DNA of 64,000 nucleotides from [Clostridium] saccharolyticum WM1 (GTDB lineage Bacteria > Bacillota > Clostridia > Lachnospirales > Lachnospiraceae), in assembly GCF_000144625.1 (NCBI RefSeq), contig NC_014376.1, positions 992,001-1,056,000 on the forward strand, written 5' to 3'. Below are positions 23,741 through 32,644 of the stretch, one piece after another. The translations under genes were made by a program, and so were the position numbers. Each line of letters opens with the position of its first letter. Position 1 is the first letter of the stretch. The notes beneath the pieces are model-generated. The model saw nothing but the letters and a program-made list of their open reading frames with translations, did no database searches and was not told the DNA's origin.

Positions 23741-26359
23741 TTATTTTGCTGGTTTCGGCTTGCGGTAGAATGTATTTTCCAATGGAAGACTGTACCGGAA
23801 TACGCCATCCTTCTTATAATAAGCATTCTGCAAAGCAGGTGCTCCCATAACGCAAACGATCTCACCGACTCCCTTTGCTCCGAATGCTACATCAGAAGGA
23901 TTCTTTTCAATGAACCGTATGTCAACAGGGGGCATCTGAGGTGCTTTAAAGATACCTAACGTACCTAACTTAGCCTGGGGAATGCCGTCCTTTAATGGGA
24001 AATCCTCTGTCAGTCCATAACCCAGCCCCATAGCTACGCCGCCTTCTACCTGTCCTTCTGCGGCCAGAGGGTTGATGGCTTTGCCTATGTCATGAGCTGC
24101 GATTACCTTTACAACCTTTCCTTCCTGGTCAATAACAAAAAGCTGTGTACCATATCCATAAGCAATATGGCTCACTGGATTTGGCTTATCACTGCCGATA
24201 GGATCTGTTTTAAAGTCAAATTCGCCGTAGTATTCTTTGCCTTCCAAATCACTTAAAGAATGTCCTGCATCCAAATCTTCTTTCAGCTTCAAGGCTGCAA
24301 TGTGGATCGCTTCGCCTGTAAATACGGTCTGACGGGATGCGGTGGTAGTTCCGGAGTCTGGTGTGTATTTTGTATCCGGATGTCCAACCACTACCTGTTC
24401 CGGCGTAAGACCTGTGGTCTGACAGACCATCTGTAAGGTTATGGTCTGAAGTCCCTGGCCGATAGCAGCAGCGGAAGAGCCTGTAATTACCTTTCCGTCA
24501 CGTATTCTTAAGATACAGCGGCCTACGTCTGCAAGGCCCACACCGATACCGGCGTTCTTCATGGCAGATGCAATCCCTACGAAATAATTAGGATCTGCTT
24601 CATATTTTTCAAAATCTTCTTTAACTGCTTCCAGGGTTTCCACCATACCGGTGCCTTCGTCAGCGATCTGTCCGTTAGGCAGGGACTGGCCTGGTCTGAT
24701 GGCATTGCGGTAACGGATCTCCCAACCGGAAATTCCTACCTTCTCTGCTAACTGGTTGATCAAAACTTCCGTTGACATACAGGACTGGGTCACACCGAAT
24801 CCACGGAATGCGCCTGCTGGCGGATTGTTGGTATAATAAGCATCCCCTTCAATGTCCACGTTCTGGTAATTATACGGTCCGCCGGCATGAGTGCAGGCTC
24901 TTTGAAGCACTGGTCCGCCCAGAGAAGCATAGGCTCCTGTATCTGAGAGAAGCTTTGCCTTCATTCCCTGTATAATACCGTTTTCATCACAGCCGATCTT
25001 GCAGTAGATTTCCATGGCGTGGCGCTTAGGATGATAATTAATGCTTTCCTGACGGGAGAAGGATACCTTTACAGGTCTCTTTGATAAATAAGCACAAAGA
25101 GCCGCCTGATGCTGTACGCTCATATCTTCCTTTCCGCCGAAGCCGCCGCCGACAAATGCGCTCTGTATTCTTACTTTCTCCAAAGGGAGGCCAAGATATG
25201 CACTTAATTCGTGGTGTTCATCATAAATACCCTGTGATCCGGTAATTACCTTTACCCCGTCACCGTCAGGAATACCTACAGCAGTTTCCGGTTCCATAAA
25301 AGCGTGCTCTGTGGGCGGAACATAGAAGGTGCCCTCTGCAATATATTTGGAATTTGCAAGAGCCTTCTCTGCATCACCGCGTTTTACTTCTTCATGGTCA
25401 AAAAGGTTGTTTTCCGGTATTCTGAATTTGCCAAAATGCATAAAGCCTTCGCCATGAACCTGAGGGGCGCCTGGTACCATGGCTTCTTTTGGAGAGCGGA
25501 TGGGCTCTAGTTCTTCATAATCTATTTCTACGGCTTTCACTGCTGCTGCTGCCTGTTCCGGTGTTTCAGCAACGACCATGGCAAGGGTGTCGCCGCAGCA
25601 CTTTGTTTCTTCGCCAACATCGATCATTCCGGGCCAGTCATGTGCCAGATGGCCGATGTACCTGTCTCCAGGTATGTCTTTTGCCGTATAAACAGCGACA
25701 ACGCCCGGCATTGCAAGAGCCTTGCTGGTATCAATCCCGTTAATTTTAGCACGTGCATACTTGCTGAACACGTTCTTTCCGTAAAGCATGCCTTCCAGAT
25801 AATAGTCATCGGCATATTTGGCAGTACCCAGGGTTTTTGCTTCCGCATCCACCCGGCAGGTTCTTTCGCCCACGTTACCGGTCTGCTTTAATTCAGGTAC
25901 CTCTGTATTTTCCCTAAGCATTTTTGCCGCCAGCAAAATGCCGTCTTCTATTTTCGTATAACCAGTACACCGGCAGATATTGGTACGGATCGCCTGCTTT
26001 ACATCTTCCCTGGTTGGATCAGGATTCTGATCAATGAGACACTTGCCGCTGATCACCATGCCTGGAATGCAAAAACCGCACTGAACGGCTCCTGCTGCCG
26101 CAAAGGCATAAACAAAGACATCTCGTTCTCTCTGTGTAAACCCTTCGATGGTCTGAACCTTTTTCCCCTCCAGCTTGGATAATTTAAGTACGCATGCCCG
26201 GACCGTCTTTCCATCTACAATTACGGTACATGTTCCGCAGGCTCCTTCCTTACATCCGTTTTTAACGGAGGTGATACCAAGCTTGTAACGGAGAAAATCC
26301 ATTAATGCCATATCTTCTTCTGATTGGTAATCCTTACCGTTGACATTTACTACAAACAT
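23741..26359 (-). CDS. Selenium-dependent-type xanthine dehydrogenase, FeS and molybdenum domains fused
   Basis: 872 residues. The N-terminal 2Fe-2S ferredoxin motif CKEGACGTCTV and the second cluster motif CGFCIPGM with CRCTGY occupy about residues 1-150. The molybdopterin domains follow with GGFGGKEDMSVQ, RGFGVTQ, GSSAAAIGQGLQT and a C-terminal GAKGVGE motif holding the active-site glutamate. There is no FAD domain, and the length fits the fused Se-dependent xanthine dehydrogenase family of clostridia, in which selenium is a labile cofactor rather than selenocysteine. Likely reaction is hydroxylation of xanthine or related purines in the cytosol. XdhC is encoded next. Confidence 0.92.
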   Translation of the reverse strand: MFVVNVNGKDYQSEEDMALMDFLRYKLGITSVKNGCKEGACGTCTVIVDGKTVRACVLKLSKLEGKKVQTIEGFTQRERDVFVYAFAAAGAVQCGFCIPGMVISGKCLIDQNPDPTREDVKQAIRTNICRCTGYTKIEDGILLAAKMLRENTEVPELKQTGNVGERTCRVDAEAKTLGTAKYADDYYLEGMLYGKNVFSKYARAKINGIDTSKALAMPGVVAVYTAKDIPGDRYIGHLAHDWPGMIDVGEETKCCGDTLAMVVAETPEQAAAAVKAVEIDYEELEPIRSPKEAMVPGAPQVHGEGFMHFGKFRIPENNLFDHEEVKRGDAEKALANSKYIAEGTFYVPPTEHAFMEPETAVGIPDGDGVKVITGSQGIYDEHHELSAYLGLPLEKVRIQSAFVGGGFGGKEDMSVQHQAALCAYLSKRPVKVSFSRQESINYHPKRHAMEIYCKIGCDENGIIQGMKAKLLSDTGAYASLGGPVLQRACTHAGGPYNYQNVDIEGDAYYTNNPPAGAFRGFGVTQSCMSTEVLINQLAEKVGISGWEIRYRNAIRPGQSLPNGQIADEGTGMVETLEAVKEDFEKYEADPNYFVGIASAMKNAGIGVGLADVGRCILRIRDGKVITGSSAAAIGQGLQTITLQMVCQTTGLTPEQVVVGHPDTKYTPDSGTTTASRQTVFTGEAIHIAALKLKEDLDAGHSLSDLEGKEYYGEFDFKTDPIGSDKPNPVSHIAYGYGTQLFVIDQEGKVVKVIAAHDIGKAINPLAAEGQVEGGVAMGLGYGLTEDFPLKDGIPQAKLGTLGIFKAPQMPPVDIRFIEKNPSDVAFGAKGVGEIVCVMGAPALQNAYYKKDGVFRYSLPLENTFYRKPKPAK

Positions 26360-26395
26360 ATCAATACCTCTCTCTCTTTATTTTTTGGTTGATAT

Positions 26396-26424
26396 TATAT
26401 AATCCCGCACATTTTATTTTACAA
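26396..26424 (-). promoter_or_regulatory. Probable promoter for the xanthine dehydrogenase gene
   Basis: On the minus strand TTGTAA (26424-26419) and TATATA (26401-26396) are 17 bases apart, about 40 bases before the ATG. A TATAAT also overlaps this -10. Confidence 0.5.
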
Positions 26425-26709
26425 TACTATTTTATATATTTTAGTTAAAAATGGCGTTTTTTATTTCTTCTATCCCATACATATTAACATATAAATGAAT
26501 CAAAAACAATTCATATTCCATGAAAATATAAAAATTTTTTAGCCATACACAAAAAAAGTTAGAATATGCCATTTTCCGCTTAAACAGGCGGTTTCTCTCT
26601 GGTTACTTATAGATAATATCTATAAATATAATTGGGAAATAAGGTTGTTGCATAGTGTTTTCAAACCAGTTTGAAATATCCTGGTAATATTTTTAAAAGA
26701 TTAAAAATA
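26425..26709. other. AT-rich intergenic stretch with no gene
   Basis: This part of the 507-base gap between the divergent xanthine dehydrogenase and DUF523 genes is strongly AT-rich. I see no frame with a ribosome site, no purine riboswitch core and no molybdenum-cofactor riboswitch signature in it. Confidence 0.6.
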
Positions 26710-26737
26710 TTGCATAATTTGCTGCTTATGGTATAAT
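26710..26737 (+). promoter_or_regulatory. Promoter in front of a short leader terminator
   Basis: TTGCAT (26710-26715) and TATAAT (26732-26737) are separated by 16 bases. Transcription would begin about 26744 and meet a terminator within 20 bases. Confidence 0.65.
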
Positions 26738-26758
26738 AAAAAGAGACGATGAAACGGT

Positions 26759-26792
26759 GTCCTCCGGGCTTTTGCCTGGAGGATGTTTTTTT
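26759..26792 (+). terminator. Promoter-proximal intrinsic terminator
   Basis: An 11-bp stem GTCCTCCGGGC/GCCTGGAGGAT (G-U closing and one internal G-U) with loop TTTT and seven T. It lies about 15 bases after a predicted start site and 75 bases before the next gene, like an attenuator. Confidence 0.75.
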
Positions 26793-26866
26793 ACACAATG
26801 GTGTGGAAAATCTTTTGGCGGGGAAGAATACAGGAATATTTTAATTTCTTTATAAGGAGGCGTAAG

Positions 26867-27328
26867 ATGAAAAAAGAAAACATTCTGGTGAGTGCCTGTC
26901 TGCTGGGCATTAACTGCCGCTATGACGGCGGAAACGGCTTACAGGAAGATTTGATTGGCCTAATGGAGAAATACAACTTAATACCGGTCTGTCCGGAGCA
27001 GCTTGGAGGTCTGGAAACGCCAAGGGAGCCTGCAGAACAGCTTAACCGGGATGACACAGGGAACCTTCCTGGAATCCGTGTGGTGAACCGGTCAGGAAAG
27101 GACGTAACGGACAGCTTTGTAAAGGGAGCAGAGGAGACTTTAAAACTGGCCGGGCTTTACGGCTGCAAGAGGGCCATTTTAAAGGAACGGAGCCCATCCT
27201 GCGGACATGGGATTATTTACGATGGGACGTTTTCGGGGACAAAAGTTCCTGGGAGCGGTGTGACAGCAAGGCTTTTGGAGGAAAATGGAATCAAGGTATC
27301 AGGAGAATCCGCCATAGGGTCCTTTTAA
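26867..27328 (+). CDS. DUF523 family protein
   Basis: 153 residues from ATG 26867 behind AAGGAGG; a longer upstream frame overlaps the terminator hairpin and is rejected. The family signatures are VSACLLGINCRYDGG near the start, PVCPEQLGGLETPREPAE, and KERSPSCGHGIIYDGTFSGT near the end, with conserved cysteines that may bind a metal or act in thiol chemistry. The biochemical function of DUF523 is not established. It is followed by an HD hydrolase gene after about 55 bases, probably one transcript. Confidence 0.93.
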   Translation: MKKENILVSACLLGINCRYDGGNGLQEDLIGLMEKYNLIPVCPEQLGGLETPREPAEQLNRDDTGNLPGIRVVNRSGKDVTDSFVKGAEETLKLAGLYGCKRAILKERSPSCGHGIIYDGTFSGTKVPGSGVTARLLEENGIKVSGESAIGSF

Positions 27329-27382
27329 AACAAAGGAAGGATTGAAAAAATATCAATAAAAAATGGAGAAAGAGGAAAGGCT

Positions 27383-27964
27383 ATGAACACAGCAATCACA
27401 AGACAACAGGCATTGGAATTACTTATGAAATATAATAAGGAACCGTTTCATCTGCTTCACGGTCTGACTGTGGAAGGGGTGATGCGCTGGTACGCAGGAG
27501 AAATGGGATTTGGTGAGGAGGAAGAATTCTGGGGGATCGCAGGGCTTCTTCATGATGTGGATTTTGAACAGTTCCCTGAGGAGCACTGCAAGAGAGCACC
27601 GGAACTTCTTGCTGAAATAGGGGCAGAGGAAGAACTGGTCCGGGCTGTCTGCAGCCATGGCTATGGCATCTGTTCCCATGTAAAGCCGGAGCATATGATG
27701 GAAAAGATCTTATTTGCAGCAGATGAACTGACCGGGCTCATCGGAGCGGCAGCCAGGATGCGTCCCTCCAAAAGCGTCATGGATTTAGAAGTCACCAGCT
27801 TAAAAAAGAAGTTTAAGGACAAGCGCTTTGCGGCAGGCTGCTCCAGGGAAGTGATTGCCGCAGGTGCTGAGAACATGGGGTGGACGCTTGATGAGCTGTT
27901 TGAGAAAACCATTCTTGCCATGCGTTCCTGCGAGGATCAAGTAAACCAGGAAATGAGAGAGTAA
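27383..27964 (+). CDS. HD-domain hydrolase
   Basis: 193 residues. Motifs HLLHGLTVEGVMR, LLHDVDFEQFPEEHCKRAPELL, CSHGYG and ADELTGLIGAAARMRPSK form the metal-dependent HD phosphohydrolase pattern of the small HDIG-type proteins, here with no additional domain. Substrate unknown, probably a nucleotide or phosphate ester in the cytosol. Related short HD proteins are common in Clostridia. Confidence 0.88.
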   Translation: MNTAITRQQALELLMKYNKEPFHLLHGLTVEGVMRWYAGEMGFGEEEEFWGIAGLLHDVDFEQFPEEHCKRAPELLAEIGAEEELVRAVCSHGYGICSHVKPEHMMEKILFAADELTGLIGAAARMRPSKSVMDLEVTSLKKKFKDKRFAAGCSREVIAAGAENMGWTLDELFEKTILAMRSCEDQVNQEMRE

Positions 27965-28010
27965 GTTTATGCATGAGAATGGAAAATTATGCACAAATAA
28001 AGAAAAATAC

Positions 28011-28039
28011 TTGACAGCTGAATGCAATTAGGATATTAT
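28011..28039 (+). promoter_or_regulatory. Sigma-A promoter for aspartate kinase
   Basis: Consensus TTGACA (28011-28016) and TATTAT (28034-28039) with 17-base spacing, about 45 bases before the start codon. The leader is too short for a lysine riboswitch. Confidence 0.8.
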
Positions 28040-28085
28040 TTCCGTTAAATATGTAATAATAACCTGTATCAGAGGAGATAAGCGT

Positions 28086-29405
28086 ATGAAAAAAGTTGTA
28101 AAATTCGGAGGAAGTTCTTTGGCCAGCGCAAAGCAGTTTAAAAAGGTTGGCGATATCATCCGCGGGGATAAAAGCAGACGTTTTGTGGTTCCGTCAGCGC
28201 CGGGCAAACGGAATGACAAGGATGAAAAGGTTACGGATCTGTTATACCAGTGCTATGATGCAGCAGCAGATGGAAAAAGCTATAAAAAGATTCTGGAGAA
28301 GATTAAGGAACGCTATGCAGAGATTATAGACGGCCTTGACTTAAACTTAAATCTGGATCATGAGTTTGAAACCATTGAAGAAAACTTCCTTAAAAAGGCA
28401 GGCCGGGATTATGCAGCTTCCAGGGGAGAGTATTTAAATGGACTGGTGATGGCAGAGTACTTAGGCTTCGAATTTATAGATGCGGCAGAAGCGATCTTCT
28501 TTGATGCAGATGGAACGTTTAATGCGGAACTTACCAACAAGGAGCTTGGGGAGCGGCTGGAGCATGTGGAACGGGCAGTGATTCCCGGCTTTTACGGATC
28601 CAGGCAGGATGGCACCATAAAGACCTTTTCCAGAGGCGGTTCCGATGTGACAGGCTCTATTGTGGCAAAGGCCATTCATGCGGATATGTATGAAAACTGG
28701 ACGGATGTTTCCGGTTTCCTGGTGGCTGATCCCAGGATCATCAAGAATCCTGAGGTCATTGAGACCATTACATACCGGGAGCTGAGAGAGCTGGCTTATA
28801 TGGGAGCCAGTGTCCTCCATGAGGATGCCATTTTCCCGGTGAGAAAAGAAGGGATACCCATTAATATCAGGAATACCAATAAGCCTGAGGACAAGGGGAC
28901 CCTGATCGTGGAAAGCACCTGCAGGAAGCCTAATTATACCATAACCGGAATCGCAGGGAAGAGAGGCTTTTGCTCCATTAACATTGAAAAGGCCATGATG
29001 AACGCTGAGGTGGGGTTTGGGAGAAAGGTACTGGAGGTATTTGAAAAATTCGGAATCTCCTTTGAGCATATGCCGTCGGGAATCGATACCATGACCGTAT
29101 TTGTCCATCAATCGGAATTTGTGGAATTTGAGCAGTCTGTCATCGCAGGGATCCACAGGGCGGTGGAGCCTGATTTCCTTGAGATGGAATCAGATCTTGC
29201 GCTGATTGCCGTGGTGGGCCGGGGGATGAAGGCCACCAGAGGAACTGCCGGTAGGATCTTTTCGGCTCTTGCCCATGCCAGAGTCAATGTTAAGATGATT
29301 GACCAGGGCTCCAGCGAGCTTAATATCATCATCGGCGTGAAGAACGGAGATTTCGAAGAAGCAATCAAGGCGATTTATGATATATTTATTATGACTGAGG
29401 TTTAA
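28086..29405 (+). CDS. lysC: Aspartate kinase
   Basis: 439 residues. The kinase domain (about 1-290) shows VKFGGSSLASAKQF at the N terminus, TFSRGGSDVTGSIVAKAI, ENWTDVSGFLVADPRI and YMGASVLHEDAIFPV. Two ACT domains follow (IAGKRGFCSINIEKAMM and LIAVVGRGMKATRGTAGRIFSALA). It phosphorylates aspartate in the first step of lysine, threonine and methionine synthesis, and the ACT pair suggests feedback by an amino acid. AGAGGAGATAAGCGT precedes the ATG. Monocistronic between its own promoter and a strong terminator. Confidence 0.95.
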   Translation: MKKVVKFGGSSLASAKQFKKVGDIIRGDKSRRFVVPSAPGKRNDKDEKVTDLLYQCYDAAADGKSYKKILEKIKERYAEIIDGLDLNLNLDHEFETIEENFLKKAGRDYAASRGEYLNGLVMAEYLGFEFIDAAEAIFFDADGTFNAELTNKELGERLEHVERAVIPGFYGSRQDGTIKTFSRGGSDVTGSIVAKAIHADMYENWTDVSGFLVADPRIIKNPEVIETITYRELRELAYMGASVLHEDAIFPVRKEGIPINIRNTNKPEDKGTLIVESTCRKPNYTITGIAGKRGFCSINIEKAMMNAEVGFGRKVLEVFEKFGISFEHMPSGIDTMTVFVHQSEFVEFEQSVIAGIHRAVEPDFLEMESDLALIAVVGRGMKATRGTAGRIFSALAHARVNVKMIDQGSSELNIIIGVKNGDFEEAIKAIYDIFIMTEV

Positions 29406-29470
29406 GATAAAAGTATCCGGCCAAGTAATCAGGTATTAAGAGTATCTTGAATTATCAAGGCTTTGCAGAC

Positions 29471-29519
29471 AAAAACAGACGGTATGACCCTTTTTCCAGG
29501 CCATGCCGTCTGTTTTTAT
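29471..29519. terminator. Bidirectional terminator between aspartate kinase and the sulfur module
   Basis: A 16-bp stem with one G-U pair, arms beginning AAAAACAGACGG and ending CCGTCTGTTTTT, lies between convergent genes. Confidence 0.9.
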
Positions 29520-29528
29520 CCTTAGCTT

Positions 29529-31226
29529 TTACAGAAAATTATATTCCGTAAGTATCTTTTCCCGTCCTGTAGTCATATCTGTAAAATATTCATAATAACT
29601 GATTCCAAGGAAGGAGCCGGATATATTCAGGACATTGTCAAAACCGCGGCCCTTTAACGCCATGGCCGCATTATAGCTTCTCTGGCTGGTCCTGCAGTGC
29701 AGGAATACCGGCCTGTCATGAGGAATCTCTGATATACGCTGCCTCAATTCACCTAAGGGGATATTTACAGCTCCAATAAGATGTCCCATCTCAAACTCGT
29801 CCCGGCTTCTTACATCAATGATGCAGGCTTTGCTCTCCACCAACTCCCGCACGTTACTTACAGGAACCTGTTTAACGACTCCGTGCAGGACATTGAGTGC
29901 CACCAGTGCAGCCAGATTAACCACATCTCTTGCAGTGCCGAATACCGGTGAGTAGCAGAGTTCCAAATCTTTTAAATCCTCCAGTGTTCCGTTCATGGCA
30001 ATCAGAGTTGCGATCACGTCGATTCGTTTGTCCACGCTGCCTTTGCCGATGGCCTGGGCTCCCAGAATCCTACCTGTGGGTACTTCGAATACCAGCTTAA
30101 AGTGCATGGGAGAACTGCCGGGCATTAAGCCTACCTTATCCATGGCTATGGTGTAGACAAAATCACATGGTATGTTATTTGCTTTTGCGGTTCTCTCATT
30201 TAAGCCTGTGGCTGCAGCGTTTAACCGGAACAGCCTGACCGCACAGGAGCCGATGACGCCGTTATTTCTGGAGGGCATGCCATACATGGCATCAGCAGCA
30301 GCCCTTGCCTGCCGCAGAGCCGGACCGGCTAACGGGAGCTTAATTGGTTTGTGGGTCAGACGCTGGTAGACTTCGATGGCATCGCCCACTGCATAGATAT
30401 GCGGATCGCTGGTGCGGTAATCCGGTGCCACCTTGATGGCACCGGTTTCACCGGTTTCCAGACCGGCCTGCTTTGCCAGTTCTGTCTCCGGCAGTACGCC
30501 AATGGAGAGCACCACTGCATCGCAGGGCAGCTCCCTGCCTGAGTTTAAGATAACCTTATCCTCAGTGATGGCCTTAACACCGTCACCCACAGCCAGTTCC
30601 ACGCCCTGATCATAAAGCTCTTTTTGCAGAATCTGGCTCATATCATAATCAAAAGGTGCCATGATCTGGTTTGCAGCTTCTGCCACAGCTACCTGCTTTC
30701 CAGCTGATTTCAGATTTTCTGCCACCTCCAGGCCGATAAAGCCGCCTCCGATTACAACCACCCTGCGGACTTCTTCCCTGGAAATATACTGATCCAGCGT
30801 TTCAATATCTTTCACATTGCGCACGGTAAATACATGAGGGAGAGTCACCCCTTCGATTGAATTGGGACGGATAGGATAGGATCCCGGTGAAAGCACCAGT
30901 TCATCATATGATTCTTCATATTCCCGGCCGGATACACGGTCCTTGATACGAATTTTCTTAAGGGTGCGGTCAATGCCGCACACCTCACTGTTAACACGTA
31001 CCTCAATATCATACGAATTCTTAAATCCCTCCGGCGTCATCAGCACCAGCTCGTCTTTATCCTCTACGGTTCTGCTTAAATAATAGGGAAGTGAGCAGTT
31101 GGAGAAGGATACATGTTCGCCCCGTTCCAATATGGTTATGGAAGCATCTGCATCCAGACGCCTGATTCTGGCTGCCGCGGACGCACCGCCCGCAACACCT
31201 CCAACAATAAGAACCCGTTTACCCAT
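29529..31226 (-). CDS. CoA-disulfide/persulfide reductase with C-terminal rhodanese domain
   Basis: 565 residues from ATG 31226 (MGKRVLIVGG), nine bases after AAAGGA; GTG 31232 is an alternative. FAD-binding GGVAGGASAAARIRRL, the redox Cys in FSNCSLPYYLS, the NAD-binding VVIGGGFIGLEVAENL and YAVGDAIEV are followed by a dimerisation domain and a rhodanese domain (about 465-560) with active-site HCRTSQRS. This architecture matches CoADR-Rhd proteins, which reduce CoA-disulfide, CoA-persulfide or polysulfide with NAD(P)H, releasing sulfide. It is last in an operon with a cystine importer and a C-S lyase, so cysteine persulfide is a likely sulfur donor. Confidence 0.93.
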   Translation of the reverse strand: MGKRVLIVGGVAGGASAAARIRRLDADASITILERGEHVSFSNCSLPYYLSRTVEDKDELVLMTPEGFKNSYDIEVRVNSEVCGIDRTLKKIRIKDRVSGREYEESYDELVLSPGSYPIRPNSIEGVTLPHVFTVRNVKDIETLDQYISREEVRRVVVIGGGFIGLEVAENLKSAGKQVAVAEAANQIMAPFDYDMSQILQKELYDQGVELAVGDGVKAITEDKVILNSGRELPCDAVVLSIGVLPETELAKQAGLETGETGAIKVAPDYRTSDPHIYAVGDAIEVYQRLTHKPIKLPLAGPALRQARAAADAMYGMPSRNNGVIGSCAVRLFRLNAAATGLNERTAKANNIPCDFVYTIAMDKVGLMPGSSPMHFKLVFEVPTGRILGAQAIGKGSVDKRIDVIATLIAMNGTLEDLKDLELCYSPVFGTARDVVNLAALVALNVLHGVVKQVPVSNVRELVESKACIIDVRSRDEFEMGHLIGAVNIPLGELRQRISEIPHDRPVFLHCRTSQRSYNAAMALKGRGFDNVLNISGSFLGISYYEYFTDMTTGREKILTEYNFL

Positions 31227-31255
31227 GTTCACACATCCTTTATCAATTATTTTCG

Positions 31256-32644
31256 TTATAAATCCTCTTTAGCGGAAGCCTGTTTCTTTTCCAGGTTCAG
31301 AGACTTGTCATTATACACCTTCATATCAATATTATTCGTCAGCTTTGCGGCCACCAAACCGGTTATCATACCGTCACTTACATTCAGGGCGGTTCTGGCC
31401 ATGTCGATCACAGGCTCAATTCCTACCAGAAGACCTGCGATACCAACCGGGAGTCCAAGTGCGGATAATACGGTGATGCCTGCAAAGGTAGCGCCGCCGC
31501 CGACACCGGCGATGCCGATGGAAGCAAACGTGATGATAACTACCATCAGGAGAAAGAAGGAAGGGGTTATGGGCTGGCCCACGGCAGGAGCCACCATGAT
31601 TACCAGCATGGCAGGATAAATCGCCGCGCATCCGTTTTGTCCGATGGAGGTACTAAGGGAACCGGCCAGGTTGGAAACTCCGTTATCTACGCCCATCTCA
31701 TCGGTCAGGGTTCTGATGGTCAGCGGCAGGGTTCCTGCGCTGGTACGGGAAGTAAATGCAAATACCAGGGTTGTCATAGCCTTCTTAAAATATGTGAGCG
31801 GGCTGACTCCTACGGCAGCCAGTATCAGTCCGTGAATGATGAACATGATAAAAATAGCTGTATAAGAGGCAAGAACGAAGGTTACTAGCCTCAGGATACT
31901 GGTGTAGTCACTTCCGGCAATGGTTTTGGTCATCAAAGAGAAGATACCGAATGGGGTCAGCATGATAATCATCATGACCACTTCCACAACCAAGGTGTTC
32001 AGCGAATTCATTATTTTTCCGAAAAACTCCGCCTGTTCCGGCGCATATGTCCGAACACCGATAACTCCGATTCCAAGGAATGCCGCAAAGAGCACCACGG
32101 AAAGGGTTGCATTGTTCCCCTGTCCGGTCAGGGCAAAGATTGGGTTGGATGGAATGATATCAATAATGGTTTCCTCAATAGAAAGACCCTCTTTCGCCTT
32201 CTCCTCCAGCTGGGAAGTCTTCTTACTTTCCGCTTCGCCGATCTCCAGTCCCTCTGCGCTGACACCAAATGCCGTAGCAGTAACACCGCCAACCACTGCT
32301 GCAACTGCTGCCGTGGACAGGAGGATGGCCAGTACAAGAGCTGTTATCTTGCCGAGGTTCTTGCCTGATTTCTGGTTAATGATAGCACAAACGATGGATA
32401 CAAATATCAATGGGATAACCATCATCTTTAATAGCTTGGTATAAGCAGTACCCACCAGGCTGATCCAGCGGAGGCTCTCAGATACCGCCGCATCATCTGC
32501 GACTGTCTTTAAAATTGCACCAAATATAATACCGCCGAACAAACCGGCAACGACACGTACATTAAAAGATTTTCCTTTTTTCTGCAATACAAACAGAACA
32601 CCCAGATAAATTAAAAAACAGATTACACTAATCGAAACAGCCAT
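31256..32644 (-). CDS. tcyP: Sodium/dicarboxylate-symporter family transporter, TcyP-like cystine importer
   Basis: 462 residues with 8-10 hydrophobic segments. DAACS signatures include LLKMMVIPLIFVSIVCAI, FTSRTSAGTLPLTIRTL, a serine-rich LAGSLSTSIGQNGCAAIYPAM loop and GVGGGATFAGITVLSALGLPVG. The overall pattern, including the insertion with charged residues around 135-160, resembles B. subtilis TcyP, the sodium-linked L-cystine importer, more than glutamate carriers. GGGAG precedes the ATG, which directly abuts the stop of the lyase gene (TAA-ATG). Its neighbours support a sulfur amino acid substrate. Confidence 0.88.
   Translation of the reverse strand: MAVSISVICFLIYLGVLFVLQKKGKSFNVRVVAGLFGGIIFGAILKTVADDAAVSESLRWISLVGTAYTKLLKMMVIPLIFVSIVCAIINQKSGKNLGKITALVLAILLSTAAVAAVVGGVTATAFGVSAEGLEIGEAESKKTSQLEEKAKEGLSIEETIIDIIPSNPIFALTGQGNNATLSVVLFAAFLGIGVIGVRTYAPEQAEFFGKIMNSLNTLVVEVVMMIIMLTPFGIFSLMTKTIAGSDYTSILRLVTFVLASYTAIFIMFIIHGLILAAVGVSPLTYFKKAMTTLVFAFTSRTSAGTLPLTIRTLTDEMGVDNGVSNLAGSLSTSIGQNGCAAIYPAMLVIMVAPAVGQPITPSFFLLMVVIITFASIGIAGVGGGATFAGITVLSALGLPVGIAGLLVGIEPVIDMARTALNVSDGMITGLVAAKLTNNIDMKVYNDKSLNLEKKQASAKEDL

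Noticed and set aside
23578-23865. Additional minus-strand gene between XdhC and the dehydrogenase
   Set aside because: It overlaps the 3' end of the dehydrogenase gene in another frame, and has no recognisable domain.
26783-26866. Longer DUF523 protein starting upstream
   Set aside because: The extension overlaps the terminator hairpin, lacks family similarity, and ATG 26867 has an ideal ribosome site.
26360-26866. Purine or molybdenum-cofactor riboswitch for the xanthine dehydrogenase operon
   Set aside because: No conserved core elements of these aptamers are visible in the AT-rich region on either strand.
27965-28085. Lysine riboswitch before aspartate kinase
   Set aside because: Only about 45 bases separate the promoter from the start codon, too short for that RNA.
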